Positions 26,778 through 35,926 of a DNA stretch of 64,000 nt are shown piece after piece. Every line of letters begins with the position of its first letter. The stretch's first letter is position 1. Location: NCBI GenBank assembly GCA_026706485.1, contig JAPOYR010000011.1, positions 496,001 to 560,000 of the forward strand. The letters are read 5' to 3'. The notes under the pieces are model-generated. The model made no database searches, had not been told where the DNA came from, and worked only from the letters and a program-made list of their open reading frames with translations. This stretch comes from Chloroflexota bacterium (GTDB taxonomy: Bacteria > Chloroflexota > UBA11872). A program made the position numbers and the translations under genes.

Positions 26778-28931
26778 ATGAGCGTGCGCCTCGGTCGTAC
26801 GCCGCGTGGTTACACCCGTTGCGCGTGCATCCTTTTCATCGGCTTCCTCCTTCTTGCTTGTGGTCCCGATGCCGACCCCATTGCCACAGCAACACGCGAA
26901 CCGGCCGTCACCACATCGCCTGCGGTCGAGGTCACTGAACCGTCCGCAACAACTCAGACGGCAACATCAGCCAGCCACGACGGTGACGCTCCGCAAGTCA
27001 CTTTGTTCGAGGATTTCGATGGCACCAAGAAGCGAGCCATACTGTTGCCTGATGGCACTTATGTTCTCGCCGACGGAACCAAGTGCAAGTCGGGCGAAGA
27101 CTTCAAATATTGCGAACAGCTGATTGATGGGCCCGTGCCGGTATATCAATGCAGTCCGACTCCATTCGGAGCCGAGGGTGCCGAATTCTACAAAACTAGC
27201 CATTTTTCCAATGACTTCCTTCATTGGAGCAGCGACAACGTCTACCTTGTGTTCGGCTACGGTGAGTTCATCTGGACACTGAATCTCGAGAGCCTTGAGC
27301 TCATGGATCGAGTCAATGCCAATCCCGAGGTTAGCTCAGTAGTTCCATCGGGATTCAAATACGGCTTCTATGCTGATATCTCACCAGATGGCAGGCGCAT
27401 TGTATATTCAAGTTGCGAATATGAAACCGAATACAGCGATAGCTGGCTCAGGAGATTTCCTGAGAATATGCATCCTGACAATTTCGGTACACCGCACCAC
27501 ATACGCGGAAAGCGTGACTACGAGATTGCCGTCGTAGAAACCGATGGACATTCATCTGAACGCCTTACAGAGCGTCGGGGTCTGGACCACTTCCCAGCCT
27601 GGTCGCCAGACGGCACGCGCATAGCTTTTCTATCGAACGAAGATCAGAGGGAACCCCTGGATCTTCATAGTCGACCCGCGTACCGTCAATTGCTATACAC
27701 AATGGCTCCCGACGGTTCGGATGTACGCAAGGTTGTACTCACGCCTGTCGCGCTCTCGCCTCCGGTTTGGTCGTCGGACAGTCGTCGACTGGCGTTTGTC
27801 GCGCTCCAAGGATCAGAGAGGCCCTATAGGTACATTCTTCACACAGTTCAAGCCGATGGCTCTGACCTCAGCAGGATAGGCGCCATAGAACCGTTCGATG
27901 CCGATCACGAATATTTCCCGCTGCCGTCCTGGTCACCGGACGCTAGTCGGCTCGCCTATTTCGCAGCAGGGCCGACGGGCCTCGGCAGCATTTACGCCGT
28001 TCGTCCAGACGGCTCTGACAAACAACCGGTAGTCGAGGGCGTTGACGTGCGCCAAATCGCCTGGTCACCGGACGGGTCGGAGATCCTCTTCGTCACCGAT
28101 TGGCTGTACTTCGTCAACCCTGATGGAAGCAATCTGCGCCGCTTGGAGGTGCCAGCCGACCTCGAGCGGCGCATGGCCGAGGCCGGCGGAACGGCCCTTG
28201 CCGCATGGTCGCCGGATGGCTCCCAGATCGCCATTCACTATCCGGGACGACTGCTCGTGACCATGAACCGTGACGGGACCCACAACCGCATCATCTACGG
28301 TGGCGACTTCCGGCCGCGGGCGGCGCTTCCGGTCAGGGAGCCAATTGATACCGCCGTCTGCTCTGCCGGCGTCGCTGTCCCCGATCCTGAAACCAACCCT
28401 GGCCTCGTTCAGGATTGCGAGACCCTCCTTGCGGCCGTTGAAGTGCTCGCCGGCGACTCCAGATTCGGCTGGAGTCCTGACGTCCCTTTCACCCGGTGGA
28501 AGGGCGTGGTCGTCAGTGGCTCGCCACCGCGGATTAGGGAATTAGTCATTGCGTCCAGCGGGCTGTCGGGCACGATACCGCCGGAACTGGGCGATTTGCA
28601 GGCGCTGGAGCTTCTTGATCTCTCCCAAAACCCTCTCGTCGGCGAGATCCCGCCTGAGTTGGGCACCCTCGCTGAATTGGTGTTTCTGCGCCTCAAGCAC
28701 ACGTATCTCAGCGGACCCATCCCGCCCGAGCTAGGGGGTTTGTCCAAACTACAGGTGCTGCGGCTCACCAATGGCAACTTCAGCGGAATCATCCCACCGG
28801 AGCTTGCGGCCCTCACCGATCTCACGACAGTGGACATCTCGGACAACCGGCTGGTCGGCTGCGTCTCGAGCGAGTTTTCCGACATCTGGGTGACCGGCAG
28901 CGACCTCGATCGCTGCGAAAATAAGGGCTAG
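26778..28931 (+). CDS. Lipoprotein with PD40/TolB-like propeller and C-terminal leucine-rich repeats
   Basis: 717 residues. Lipobox LLAC (C28), a short Thr-rich spacer, then a propeller with five PD40 motifs (for example AWSPDGTRIAFLS, VWSSDSRRLAFVA, SWSPDASRLAYFA, AWSPDGSEILFV). The last 190 residues carry about four plant-like LRRs (GTIPPELGDLQALELLDLSQ and similar) ended by a Cys-capped segment. The combination of both binding folds on one membrane anchor points to a surface recognition or adhesion protein. The stretch 26990-27700 is less GC-rich than its neighbours, which may indicate transfer. Confidence 0.88.
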   Translation: MSVRLGRTPRGYTRCACILFIGFLLLACGPDADPIATATREPAVTTSPAVEVTEPSATTQTATSASHDGDAPQVTLFEDFDGTKKRAILLPDGTYVLADGTKCKSGEDFKYCEQLIDGPVPVYQCSPTPFGAEGAEFYKTSHFSNDFLHWSSDNVYLVFGYGEFIWTLNLESLELMDRVNANPEVSSVVPSGFKYGFYADISPDGRRIVYSSCEYETEYSDSWLRRFPENMHPDNFGTPHHIRGKRDYEIAVVETDGHSSERLTERRGLDHFPAWSPDGTRIAFLSNEDQREPLDLHSRPAYRQLLYTMAPDGSDVRKVVLTPVALSPPVWSSDSRRLAFVALQGSERPYRYILHTVQADGSDLSRIGAIEPFDADHEYFPLPSWSPDASRLAYFAAGPTGLGSIYAVRPDGSDKQPVVEGVDVRQIAWSPDGSEILFVTDWLYFVNPDGSNLRRLEVPADLERRMAEAGGTALAAWSPDGSQIAIHYPGRLLVTMNRDGTHNRIIYGGDFRPRAALPVREPIDTAVCSAGVAVPDPETNPGLVQDCETLLAAVEVLAGDSRFGWSPDVPFTRWKGVVVSGSPPRIRELVIASSGLSGTIPPELGDLQALELLDLSQNPLVGEIPPELGTLAELVFLRLKHTYLSGPIPPELGGLSKLQVLRLTNGNFSGIIPPELAALTDLTTVDISDNRLVGCVSSEFSDIWVTGSDLDRCENKG

Positions 28932-28963
28932 CCGGCGGGGCTTAGGTCCCCTCCCCAAGGGGG

Positions 28964-29094
28964 CCTTTGCAAGAGCCAGCCGGGCTTGGGGATGACCGGG
29001 CGCATTCTATCCGCCCCCGTGTTTAATGAAGGGTGGATTCCCGCCTTCGCGGGAATGACGAAGGGTTACGCAAAAGTCTCCCGAGGGAGAGGGT
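28964..29094. repeat. About 130-bp dispersed repeat, copy A
   Basis: From CCTTTGCAAGAGCCAGCCGG to CCGAGGGAGAGGG this matches 33338-33468 over its whole length, with scattered changes. It carries the TTCCCGC palindrome at 29038-29055. The end of the repeat (GGGAGAGGG, 29085-29093) lies 7 nt before the GTG of the next gene and seems to serve as its ribosome site. Confidence 0.8.
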
Positions 29095-29100
29095 GAATCC

Positions 29101-30141
29101 GTGACTGCGACTCCAACCAATACCCAAGTAGTCCTGGCGCGCCGGCCTGTCGGCGTGCCCCAGGTTGACGACTTCGAGCTTGTCGAGTCGCCGATTCCGC
29201 GGCCCACGGCCGGCGAGGTGTTCGTGCGCACGATCTACGTTTCCGTCGATCCCTACATGCGCGGGCGCCTGTGGAGGAAGCCGCTGCGCGGGCAGCCGAT
29301 TGCCCTCGGCCAGGTGATGATCGGCGAGGGCGTGGGCGAGGTGGTCTTTTCCAGCGACCCGCGCCTGCGCGAGGGCGAGATCGTTCGCGGTGAGTTCGGC
29401 TGGCAGAAATACGCCGTTACGACGCTGGAAAACCTGGAGATCATTGATCGCAACGCCGCGCCGCTCTCGACCGCGCTCGGCATTCTGGGCATGCCCGGCC
29501 TCACGGCCTACTACGGCATGGTTGAGGTGGCGCGGCCGCGCGCGGGCGAGACCGTGGTGGTCACGGGCGCCGCGGGAGCGGTGGGGAGCGCCGCCGGCCA
29601 GATCGCCAAGCTGCAGGGCTGCCGCGTGGTGGGCACCTGCGGCAGCGACGCCAAGTGCATGTACCTGGTCAACGAGCTGGGATTCGACGCGGCGATCAAC
29701 TACCGCACCCAGCCGCTGGACGACGCGCTCCACAGCGCCTGCCCCGATGGCATCGACGTGATATTCGAGAACGTGGGCGGTGAGGTACTGGAGGCCCTGC
29801 TGCGGCGCATCAATCTCCACGCCCGCATCGCCCTCTGCGGCGCGATCTCGCAGTACCACTCCCAAGAGCTCGCGCCGGTGCCGCCGCACTCGCGGACGCT
29901 CCACAGCCGCCGCGCGCGCATGGAGGGATTCCTGGTCAACGACTTCGAGGACCGCGACCCCGAGGCCATGGCCGCGCTCACCGAGTGGGTCACCACCGGC
30001 CAACTCACCTACCGCGAGAACATCGTGGCCGGCATCGAGAACGCCCCGGCGGCGTTCGTGGGGCTGTTCACCGGAGAAAACACCGGCAAGCAGCTGGTGC
30101 GGGTGAGCTCCGAGGAGGTCTCGGTCGTCGAGCCACTCTAG
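29101..30141 (+). CDS. NADP-dependent medium-chain reductase, CurA/PTGR-like
   Basis: 346 residues, the length of the zinc-less MDR subgroup that reduces alpha,beta-unsaturated carbonyls (CurA, leukotriene B4 dehydrogenase). Seen: SVDPYMRGR near the N-terminus, LGMPGLTAYYGM, the nucleotide motif VVTGAAGAVGSAAGQIAK, DVIFENVGGEVL, and a QLVRV ending. The zinc-binding cysteines of alcohol dehydrogenases are absent, as expected. GTG start. Confidence 0.92.
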   Translation: MTATPTNTQVVLARRPVGVPQVDDFELVESPIPRPTAGEVFVRTIYVSVDPYMRGRLWRKPLRGQPIALGQVMIGEGVGEVVFSSDPRLREGEIVRGEFGWQKYAVTTLENLEIIDRNAAPLSTALGILGMPGLTAYYGMVEVARPRAGETVVVTGAAGAVGSAAGQIAKLQGCRVVGTCGSDAKCMYLVNELGFDAAINYRTQPLDDALHSACPDGIDVIFENVGGEVLEALLRRINLHARIALCGAISQYHSQELAPVPPHSRTLHSRRARMEGFLVNDFEDRDPEAMAALTEWVTTGQLTYRENIVAGIENAPAAFVGLFTGENTGKQLVRVSSEEVSVVEPL

Positions 30142-30472
30142 TCGGGCAGGACCACTCACCCGCTCCTCATACCGTGTCCGTTTGCCCCTTCGGTGAACTC
30201 AGAGCAGGCTCCGAGCCTGTCGAAGGGCGTCCCCTTTTGCCCTTCGAACGGTGCGTGGTTCGACAAGCTCACCACGAACGGAATTTCCGTGCCCTTAGTG
30301 CGAGCTGCGCGCGGTAAACCGTTCGTCGACGAGAACAGTTAGCCCGACTCCACGCGCGCGGCCAACTCGCCGCCCGCCGCGCTAACCTCACAGAGCCGCA
30401 CTCACGTGTCTTTCCGCGAAGAGTTGGGCTCGGAAGCGCGGCAAATTCGGCAGAGCTCGGAAAGAGGAAGGC
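30142..30472. other. Non-coding gap with dispersed inverted repeat
   Basis: Contains a copy of the GAGCCTGTCGAA family: CGAGCCTGTCGAAGGG at about 30212-30227, and TTCGACAAGCTCACCACGAACG about 40 bp on. No gene is supported. GAGGAAG just before 30473 is the ribosome site of the phosphotransferase. Confidence 0.6.
30190..30291. repeat. Dispersed inverted repeat (GAGCCTGTCGAA family), copy 2
   Basis: Two outer arms (CCCTTCGGTGAACTCAGA... and CGACAAGCTCACCACGAACGG) enclose the shared core. Similar cores occur at 926-980 and 35836-35879, all in gaps. Confidence 0.6.
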
Positions 30473-31432
30473 ATGGGACTGCCGCCACCGGATCGAGGCG
30501 TCAGACTTGAGTGGGCCAACATGCCTGGGCGCATCCGCAGCGAGGTCGAACGGTGGCTGGGTGGTGCTGTCGTCGGCGCCGTTTCGCAGCCCACCGGCTT
30601 TACACCTGGGGTCGCGGCGCGGCTGACCGTGGACGACGGCCGCCGACTCTTCGTCAAGGCGGCCGGTCCCGAGCCCAACACTGCTACGCCTAAGGCGCAC
30701 AGGAGTGAGATCAACATTGTGACTGCCCTGCCACGCGCGGCGCCCGTCCCGCGGTTGCTGTGGTCGCACGACGAGGGAGAGAGCGGTTGGGTCGTGCTGG
30801 CGTTCGAGGACGTGGACGGTTACCACCCGATGCAGCCGTGGCGGATCGACGAGCTAGATCGCGTGGTCGCAGCAATGGAGCAGCTCAGCAACTTGCTGAC
30901 GCCATCGCCGCTGCCAGCCGCCGTGATTGGGACGGCAGTCGAGGACTTCTCCCGAGGTTGGCGGCGACTCCATGAGGAACGCCCGTCCCGGCTAGACCAC
31001 GTGGACGAGTGGTCGCGCCGTCACCTCGAGGCGTTAGCAGCAATCGAGGACACGGTCGGGCCTGCGCTGGCGGGCGACACACTGCTGAATCACGACATCC
31101 GCGCAGACAACATTCTGCTCACGCCGGACCGTATTTGGTTCGTTGACTGGCCCCATGCCCTTGTCGGTCCCGCTTGGTTGGACGTGATTGGCTTTGCACC
31201 CAGTGTGACGATGCAGGGTGGTCCATCTCCCGAGGAGGTGATCGCCAGACACTCCGCATGTCGCAACGCCGATCCTGACGCCATCACGGCGGCGGTCGTG
31301 GCGCTGGCCGGATACTTCACACACCGGGCCGTGCAGCCCCCGCCGCCCGGCCTACCCACGGTGCGCGCATTCCAGGATGCGCAGGGCGCGATTGCGCGCG
31401 AATGGGTCGCCCAACGCACCGGGCTGACTTGA
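30473..31432 (+). CDS. Aminoglycoside phosphotransferase family kinase
   Basis: 319 residues. APH-fold kinase: RLFVKAAG holds the ATP-binding Lys, the catalytic loop is LLNHDIRADNILL (Asp base and Asn), and the metal Asp is in RIWFVDWPHA. Members phosphorylate aminoglycosides, choline, sugars or other small molecules, and many environmental copies have no resistance role. An alternative start at the internal ATG 30521 (MPGRIRSEVERWLGG) is possible. No linked genes clarify the substrate. Confidence 0.85.
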   Translation: MGLPPPDRGVRLEWANMPGRIRSEVERWLGGAVVGAVSQPTGFTPGVAARLTVDDGRRLFVKAAGPEPNTATPKAHRSEINIVTALPRAAPVPRLLWSHDEGESGWVVLAFEDVDGYHPMQPWRIDELDRVVAAMEQLSNLLTPSPLPAAVIGTAVEDFSRGWRRLHEERPSRLDHVDEWSRRHLEALAAIEDTVGPALAGDTLLNHDIRADNILLTPDRIWFVDWPHALVGPAWLDVIGFAPSVTMQGGPSPEEVIARHSACRNADPDAITAAVVALAGYFTHRAVQPPPPGLPTVRAFQDAQGAIAREWVAQRTGLT

Positions 31433-31533
31433 TCGACAGCGCCGCGAGGAGCGCGACGATCGAGTGTGTCTTCGTAGACTGGCAAGCTTGCCGCCAACGG
31501 CAGTGGTCAGATGACCAAGCAGTCTAGGCGCGG

Positions 31534-32178
31534 CTAGCCGGTATCCACCCGCGCGGCGAACTCGTTCCAGGCGGCTTCGACGCGGGCGACGGCGCTGAGG
31601 GTGGCGTAGGTGTCGGGCCACATGGCGTCCACGATGGCCTTGGCGCCGCCGTCGTCACCGGATGCCGCCAGCTGCTCGATCTCGGCGGTGCGCGCAGCGT
31701 GGCGGGCGGCGGTCCCGCGCGCGAGCCGGGCCAGTTCCCGCGAGGCCCGAAAGTGCTCAAGGGCAAGGTCCGCCGTGGAGACTCCCGCGGACGGATCGTG
31801 CTCGGCGCGCTCTTCGCTGGTCGAATGGCCGTACTTGGGCGGCAGGCGAGATCCGTCCTCGGCATACATGGTGTGCGTCGGCTCGACGTGCGGCGTCACC
31901 GAGAGGTACATGATGACCGGCTCGTCGCCGACCACGCGCACCTGGTGCATTTCGTCGCGACCGGCGAAGCACAGCTCTCCCGGTCCCAGCACCGCGGTTT
32001 CGCCCTCGATTTCGAACTCGGCGCGGCCCTGCATGATCAGGAAGACCTCGGCGCCAAGGTCGTGGCTGTGGCGCGTGGCCACCTCGCCCACCTCGAACCG
32101 CAGGAAGCGCGCGCGGATCTCCGGCATGATGACGACGTTCTTGATATCGCGGCGATAGTCGAAGACTTGAAGTGGCAT
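31534..32178 (-). CDS. Cupin-domain protein
   Basis: 214 residues. The cupin core shows RHSHDLGAEVFLIMQG and GPGELCFAGRDEMHQV, with the three His and one Glu of the metal site present. The C-terminal half is a helical region rich in Ala and Arg. The ATG at 32178 is 2 nt after the stop of the upstream Gfo/Idh gene, so the pair is coupled. A regulator-like or small-molecule-modifying role in the same sugar pathway is likely; not identified. Confidence 0.85.
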   Translation of the reverse strand: MPLQVFDYRRDIKNVVIMPEIRARFLRFEVGEVATRHSHDLGAEVFLIMQGRAEFEIEGETAVLGPGELCFAGRDEMHQVRVVGDEPVIMYLSVTPHVEPTHTMYAEDGSRLPPKYGHSTSEERAEHDPSAGVSTADLALEHFRASRELARLARGTAARHAARTAEIEQLAASGDDGGAKAIVDAMWPDTYATLSAVARVEAAWNEFAARVDTG

Positions 32179-32180
32179 GG

Positions 32181-33281
32181 CTAGGCGGCTCCTTCCAGGT
32201 GCGCCAGCACGATATCGCGTACCAGCGCGACGTGCTCCACGGCCTCGCGGCCCGGCGTGAGCGGCTGCTCGCCGCGCCTGATGCACGCCGCGAAGTGCTC
32301 CAGCTCCAGCTTGAACGGGTTGGCTTGCCATGAGCGGGTGGTCGTGGCGGGGTGGCCCTCGGCGTCGATCCACTGGACGGTGACGTCGCTCGGCACGCCG
32401 CGGCTCCAGCCCGTGGGGAACGACGCGATGACGCGATCGCGCGAGCCGTAGACCGCGAGCGTCTCCTCGAAGCTGAACAGCTCCGGCAGGTCGATCCAGC
32501 TGCACACGGCGCGCGCGCCGCCGGGATACTCCAGCACGGTGGACAGGGCGACGCCGCCGGACCAGATGTCGGTGCTCACCACGCGGCGCGGACTGCCGAA
32601 CATGGCGTGCAGGTTGCCGATGTCGTGGATCATGCTGCCGTTGATGGCCCCGAAGGCGCTGAGCGTGGCGGCGTCGACCCGGTCGCGGCCCAGCGCCTCG
32701 GCGACGAGCCGGTCCGACTCGGCGCGCCCGGCTTCGATCACCTCAGCGGGCAAATCGGACGGCACGTGGTAATCGAAGGTCGCCAGGTGCAGCGCGTTGT
32801 CGGGGTGCAGGTGGTTGACCTGGATGAAACGTACGTCGTCGATCTCCGCCACCCGCCGCTGCGCGAACCGGAAGGCCGGGTCGTAGCGCTTCATGTAGGC
32901 CGCCTGGTAGACGACGCCGGCGCGGTCGGCGGCCTCGGCCATGGCCTCCGCCTCGGCAACCGTGTAGCAGACGGGCTTCTCGACCAGGATGTGCTTGCCG
33001 GCCTGGGCCGCCGCGATGGCGGGCGGCGCGTGCGAGCCGGTGGTGCAGACGATCACCGCGTCGATGTCCGCCCGCGCGACCAGCTCGTGAAAGTCCACGT
33101 GCCGTCGCTCCGGCGGCACGCCGTAGGCGTCGCCGACGTGGTCCAACAGCTCGCGCGACAGGTCGCACAGGCCGGCAATCTCGAACTCGTCCCGCAGCTC
33201 GACCAGGTGCGGCAAGTGCTGGATCTGGGCGATTCCGCCGCAGCCGATGACGCCGATCCGAAGTCTGCTCATCATCCGCAC
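32181..33281 (-). CDS. Gfo/Idh/MocA family oxidoreductase 2
   Basis: 366 residues. Rossmann motif GVIGCGGIAQIQHLP, then IDAVIVCTTGSHAPPAI and HILVEKPVCYTVAEAEAMAE with the catalytic EKP. The dehydrogenase acts on a sugar, inositol or related compound with NAD(P). The GTG at 33281 is the longest start; the ATG at 33275 or 33272 is also possible. First gene of a two-gene unit with the cupin. Confidence 0.9.
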   Translation of the reverse strand: MRMMSRLRIGVIGCGGIAQIQHLPHLVELRDEFEIAGLCDLSRELLDHVGDAYGVPPERRHVDFHELVARADIDAVIVCTTGSHAPPAIAAAQAGKHILVEKPVCYTVAEAEAMAEAADRAGVVYQAAYMKRYDPAFRFAQRRVAEIDDVRFIQVNHLHPDNALHLATFDYHVPSDLPAEVIEAGRAESDRLVAEALGRDRVDAATLSAFGAINGSMIHDIGNLHAMFGSPRRVVSTDIWSGGVALSTVLEYPGGARAVCSWIDLPELFSFEETLAVYGSRDRVIASFPTGWSRGVPSDVTVQWIDAEGHPATTTRSWQANPFKLELEHFAACIRRGEQPLTPGREAVEHVALVRDIVLAHLEGAA

Positions 33282-33337
33282 CGCCTGGAATCTTTTGTCG
33301 ACACGCCGAGCCTACCGCCTGGTTCCGCCGACGGAGA

Positions 33338-33468
33338 CCTTTGCGAAATCCAGTCGGGCTTGGCGATGACCGGGCGCATCCTGTCCACCCCCAGGTTCAA
33401 CTAAGGGTGGATTCCCGCCTTCGCGGGAATGACGAACGGTTGCGCAATGGTCTCCAGAGGGAGAGGGG
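33338..33468. repeat. About 130-bp dispersed repeat, copy B
   Basis: Same element as 28964-29094, in the same orientation. The palindrome is at 33412-33429, and the end is again a purine-rich GAGGGAGAGGG. It lies in the gap before the toxin-antitoxin genes. Confidence 0.8.
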
Positions 33469-33578
33469 ATCGGACGAGAGACGAGGGCAGCGAAACGATC
33501 TGAGGCTTGGCAAAGTAACCCACGGCCTGCTGGACGGTCCCGCCTTACTTGGCTTAGGATTTCGTAAGGAGGCCCCTC

Positions 33579-33830
33579 ATGCTCGTGAAGATCACGTCCA
33601 AGCGCCAGGTCACCTTTCCCAAGCATGTGCTGGACGAACTGGGCGTGGGGCCGGGCGACCGGCTCGAGCTGCGTGAGGGTCCCGATGGCTACATCCTGAA
33701 GCCACGGCGCATCGACTATTCCAAGCTGGGAACGCTCAGGGACAAGATCAAGCCCGGCACTCCGCCGTTCGACATCCGCAAGTTCCGGGACGAACGGGAG
33801 CGAGGGCATGGCCCTGCACCAGAGAGTTGA
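33579..33830 (+). CDS. AbrB/SpoVT-type antitoxin
   Basis: 83 residues. Swapped-hairpin AbrB DNA-binding domain: KITSKRQVTFPKHVLDELGV, GDRLELRE, GYILKPRR. The C-terminal tail is charged and flexible, as in antitoxins that neutralise PIN toxins. Very strong ribosome site AAGGAGG 6 nt before ATG. Its stop overlaps the PIN gene start as TTGA, the usual coupling in type II modules. Such pairs normally autoregulate their own promoter. Confidence 0.9.
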   Translation: MLVKITSKRQVTFPKHVLDELGVGPGDRLELREGPDGYILKPRRIDYSKLGTLRDKIKPGTPPFDIRKFRDERERGHGPAPES

Positions 33831-34273
33831 CCGCAACCGACCGGCTTGACGACGGTTCCCAGGCAGGCTTGGCCCGTCGCTACGGGGTTGACACCTCGAT
33901 CCTCGTCAGATTGATCGCCCAGGAGCCCAGAGCGGACTTCGAGCGCTGCTTGACCCAGCTTGGCGTCCTGGTCGACGAACGGGGATGCGAGATATTCGCG
34001 TCCAATCAGGCCATTGGCGAAGCCTACGCTGCACTGATCCACCATTACAGCTTGTCCAGCGCCGACGCCAGGGCCGGGCTTCGGGATGTGCTGACTAGCG
34101 GTCTCATAGCTCCACAGAACGGCCGTGCAGTCCTAGAAGCCCTCGCGGCGACCAGCAACCCCGGCCTGTTCGACCGCCTGATCGCCATTGACTACGAGCG
34201 GGCCGGGCTGGACACGCTTACTTTGGATCGGAGGATGGCCTCACTCCGCCACGTGCGTCACATCTCAGAGTGA
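33827..34273 (+). CDS. PIN-domain toxin (VapC-like)
   Basis: 148 residues with a TTG start overlapping the antitoxin stop. PIN ribonuclease acidic residues: YGVDTSILVRL (first Asp), a conserved Glu in NQAIGEAYAAL, and an Asp in LDTLTLDRRM near the C-terminus. Probably cleaves RNA when the antitoxin is lost. The pair lies in the repeat-rich accessory region. Confidence 0.88.
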   Translation: MTATDRLDDGSQAGLARRYGVDTSILVRLIAQEPRADFERCLTQLGVLVDERGCEIFASNQAIGEAYAALIHHYSLSSADARAGLRDVLTSGLIAPQNGRAVLEALAATSNPGLFDRLIAIDYERAGLDTLTLDRRMASLRHVRHISE

Positions 34274-34506
34274 GCGCCCGACCGGGCAGTGGATCACATT
34301 GCTTGTGTCGACGGCGGGGGGCCAAAAGGGACCTGCACTTGCACTCTAACCTGGGCATCGAGTCCGGGACAGGATCTACTCGTGGGCGAACAGGTTGAGC
34401 CGCCGCTGGACTACCGCCTCCGTGGGAATGTCGGAGAGGCTACGCAACGGTTTCCGTTCAGAGGGAGTGGTCTGATCAGAGACGTTCTCGCGCGGGAAAG
34501 CTCGGC
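34274..34506. other. Short gap with a decayed repeat copy
   Basis: No gene is supported. The part 34420-34500 (GGGAATGTCGGAGAGGCTAC, then CAACGGTTTCC) looks like a worn relative of the palindrome-repeat family downstream of its hairpin. Confidence 0.4.
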
Positions 34507-35679
34507 CTAGCCGCCGCTGAGGACTTTGTAGCCGTAGTTGTCCTTGGTGCGTTCGGCCACTGGGAGCACCTCGACCACGACGCGGGAGAGGCCCACCACC
34601 TCGCCGTCGGCGTCGAAGCTGTAGTCGTTGCCGAGGGCGCCGCTCCAGGTGATGTCGTAGAGGCAGTCGCGGAATCCGTCGGCGTCCTGGTCGTCGCCGG
34701 TTTGGCTGAGGCACTCGGCAGCGATGTAGACGGTGTCGTAGGCGGAGCCGAGGTGCCAGGGCAGGGTGATGTAGTCGTAGCGCTGCCGGAAGTCGGCGAG
34801 CACCGACTGCGTCTTGGCGTTGTTGGGGTCGGGCGCGGCGGTGATGGCCTTGACCCCGGTGGCCGCGTCGCCCGCGATTTCGAGCGAGGTGGTGCCCACG
34901 GTGATGGTGTCGCCGTAGATGGGGCCGGCGTAGCCCAGCTCGCGCGCCTGCTTGATGATGGTGCCCGCCGCGAACTCGGCCTGCGGCGTGACGTGGAGCG
35001 CGTCGGGGTTGGCCTCGAAGAGCTTGGTCAGCTGGGACCGGAAGTCCGTGACGTCGGAGCCAAACCGCTCCGCCGCGACGACGGCGCCGCCGTTCTCCTC
35101 GAACCGCGCGACGGTCGTGCGCCGGACGCCCTCGGCGTAGTCGGTTTCCTCGGTGATGGTGGCCAGCGTGCGGATGCCATCGGCCCAGAGCGCGTCGCCG
35201 GTACGCATGCCCACCTCGATATCGCTGATCTGGGTGCGGAAGATGTAATCGCCGGCGTCGGCGATGTCGGGGTTGCTGGCCAGCCCGGAGAAGAGGATCA
35301 CGCCGTCGGCCTCGGCCAGCGGGGCGACGCCGAGCATGGCGCCGCTGCACGACGTGCCGAGGATGATCTTCACGCCGTCGACGTCGGTGAGCTTGTTGTA
35401 GGCGTTGATCGCGTCCTGGGCGTTGCACTTCGAGTCTTCGACGACCAACTCGAGCCTACGCCCGTCGACGCCGCCAGCGGCGTTAATCTCCTCGAGAGCC
35501 ATGAGCTTGGCCTGATGGGCCACGGTGCCGTAGGTCTCGCCGGCGCCGGTGAGCGATTCCATGACGCCGATGCGATAGGGGGCGGCCTCGTCGGCATCCT
35601 CGCCGCAGGCCGCGAGGATCAACACGACACCAGCCAGTAGTCCAAGGGCGACAATTCGTTTCCATGACGAGAAGCGCAT
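34507..35679 (-). CDS. ABC-type substrate-binding lipoprotein (branched-chain amino acid type)
   Basis: 390 residues. Lipobox LAAC (C25). Type I periplasmic-binding fold: YRIGVMESLTGAGETYG, LEEINAAGGVDGRRLELVVED, DVDGVKIILGTSCSGAMLGVAP, and the LivJ-type C-terminal lobe. ATG 35679 with AAGGAG upstream. It binds amino acids, amides or similar ligands outside the membrane. No permease or ATPase genes are nearby, so it is an orphan. A decayed piece of a second copy is at 36425-36570. Confidence 0.92.
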   Translation of the reverse strand: MRFSSWKRIVALGLLAGVVLILAACGEDADEAAPYRIGVMESLTGAGETYGTVAHQAKLMALEEINAAGGVDGRRLELVVEDSKCNAQDAINAYNKLTDVDGVKIILGTSCSGAMLGVAPLAEADGVILFSGLASNPDIADAGDYIFRTQISDIEVGMRTGDALWADGIRTLATITEETDYAEGVRRTTVARFEENGGAVVAAERFGSDVTDFRSQLTKLFEANPDALHVTPQAEFAAGTIIKQARELGYAGPIYGDTITVGTTSLEIAGDAATGVKAITAAPDPNNAKTQSVLADFRQRYDYITLPWHLGSAYDTVYIAAECLSQTGDDQDADGFRDCLYDITWSGALGNDYSFDADGEVVGLSRVVVEVLPVAERTKDNYGYKVLSGG

Positions 35680-35835
35680 GAAATGCTCCTTGAATCCAAG
35701 CCGACCAGCGGCCGGCGCCGTCCGCGGAAGAGTTGCGCCCAGTTTAGGTCGTGGTCTCACGAGCGCCGCCTGCGATTGCAAAGAGGGACCGGGGGGACCT
35801 TGACCAAGCGAAACGCCGTCGCGCAGGCGCCCTCC

Positions 35836-35879
35836 AATCCGTTCGATTGCCCCTTCGACTGGCTCAGGGCGAACGGATT
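35836..35879. repeat. Dispersed inverted repeat, short copy
   Basis: Arms AATCCGTTCG (35836-35845) and CGAACGGATT (35870-35879) are exact reverse complements, enclosing CCCCTTCGACTGGCTCAGGG. Same family as 926-980. Confidence 0.7.
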
Positions 35880-35926
35880 GGGGTAGAACCGCCTTGTTCA
35901 GCCCCTTGCTAGAAAGCCGCGATCCC

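Noticed and set aside
33579-34273. AbrB/PIN pair as part of a larger defence island
   Set aside because: No restriction, CBASS, Abi or other defence gene flanks it; only repeats and ordinary metabolism genes.
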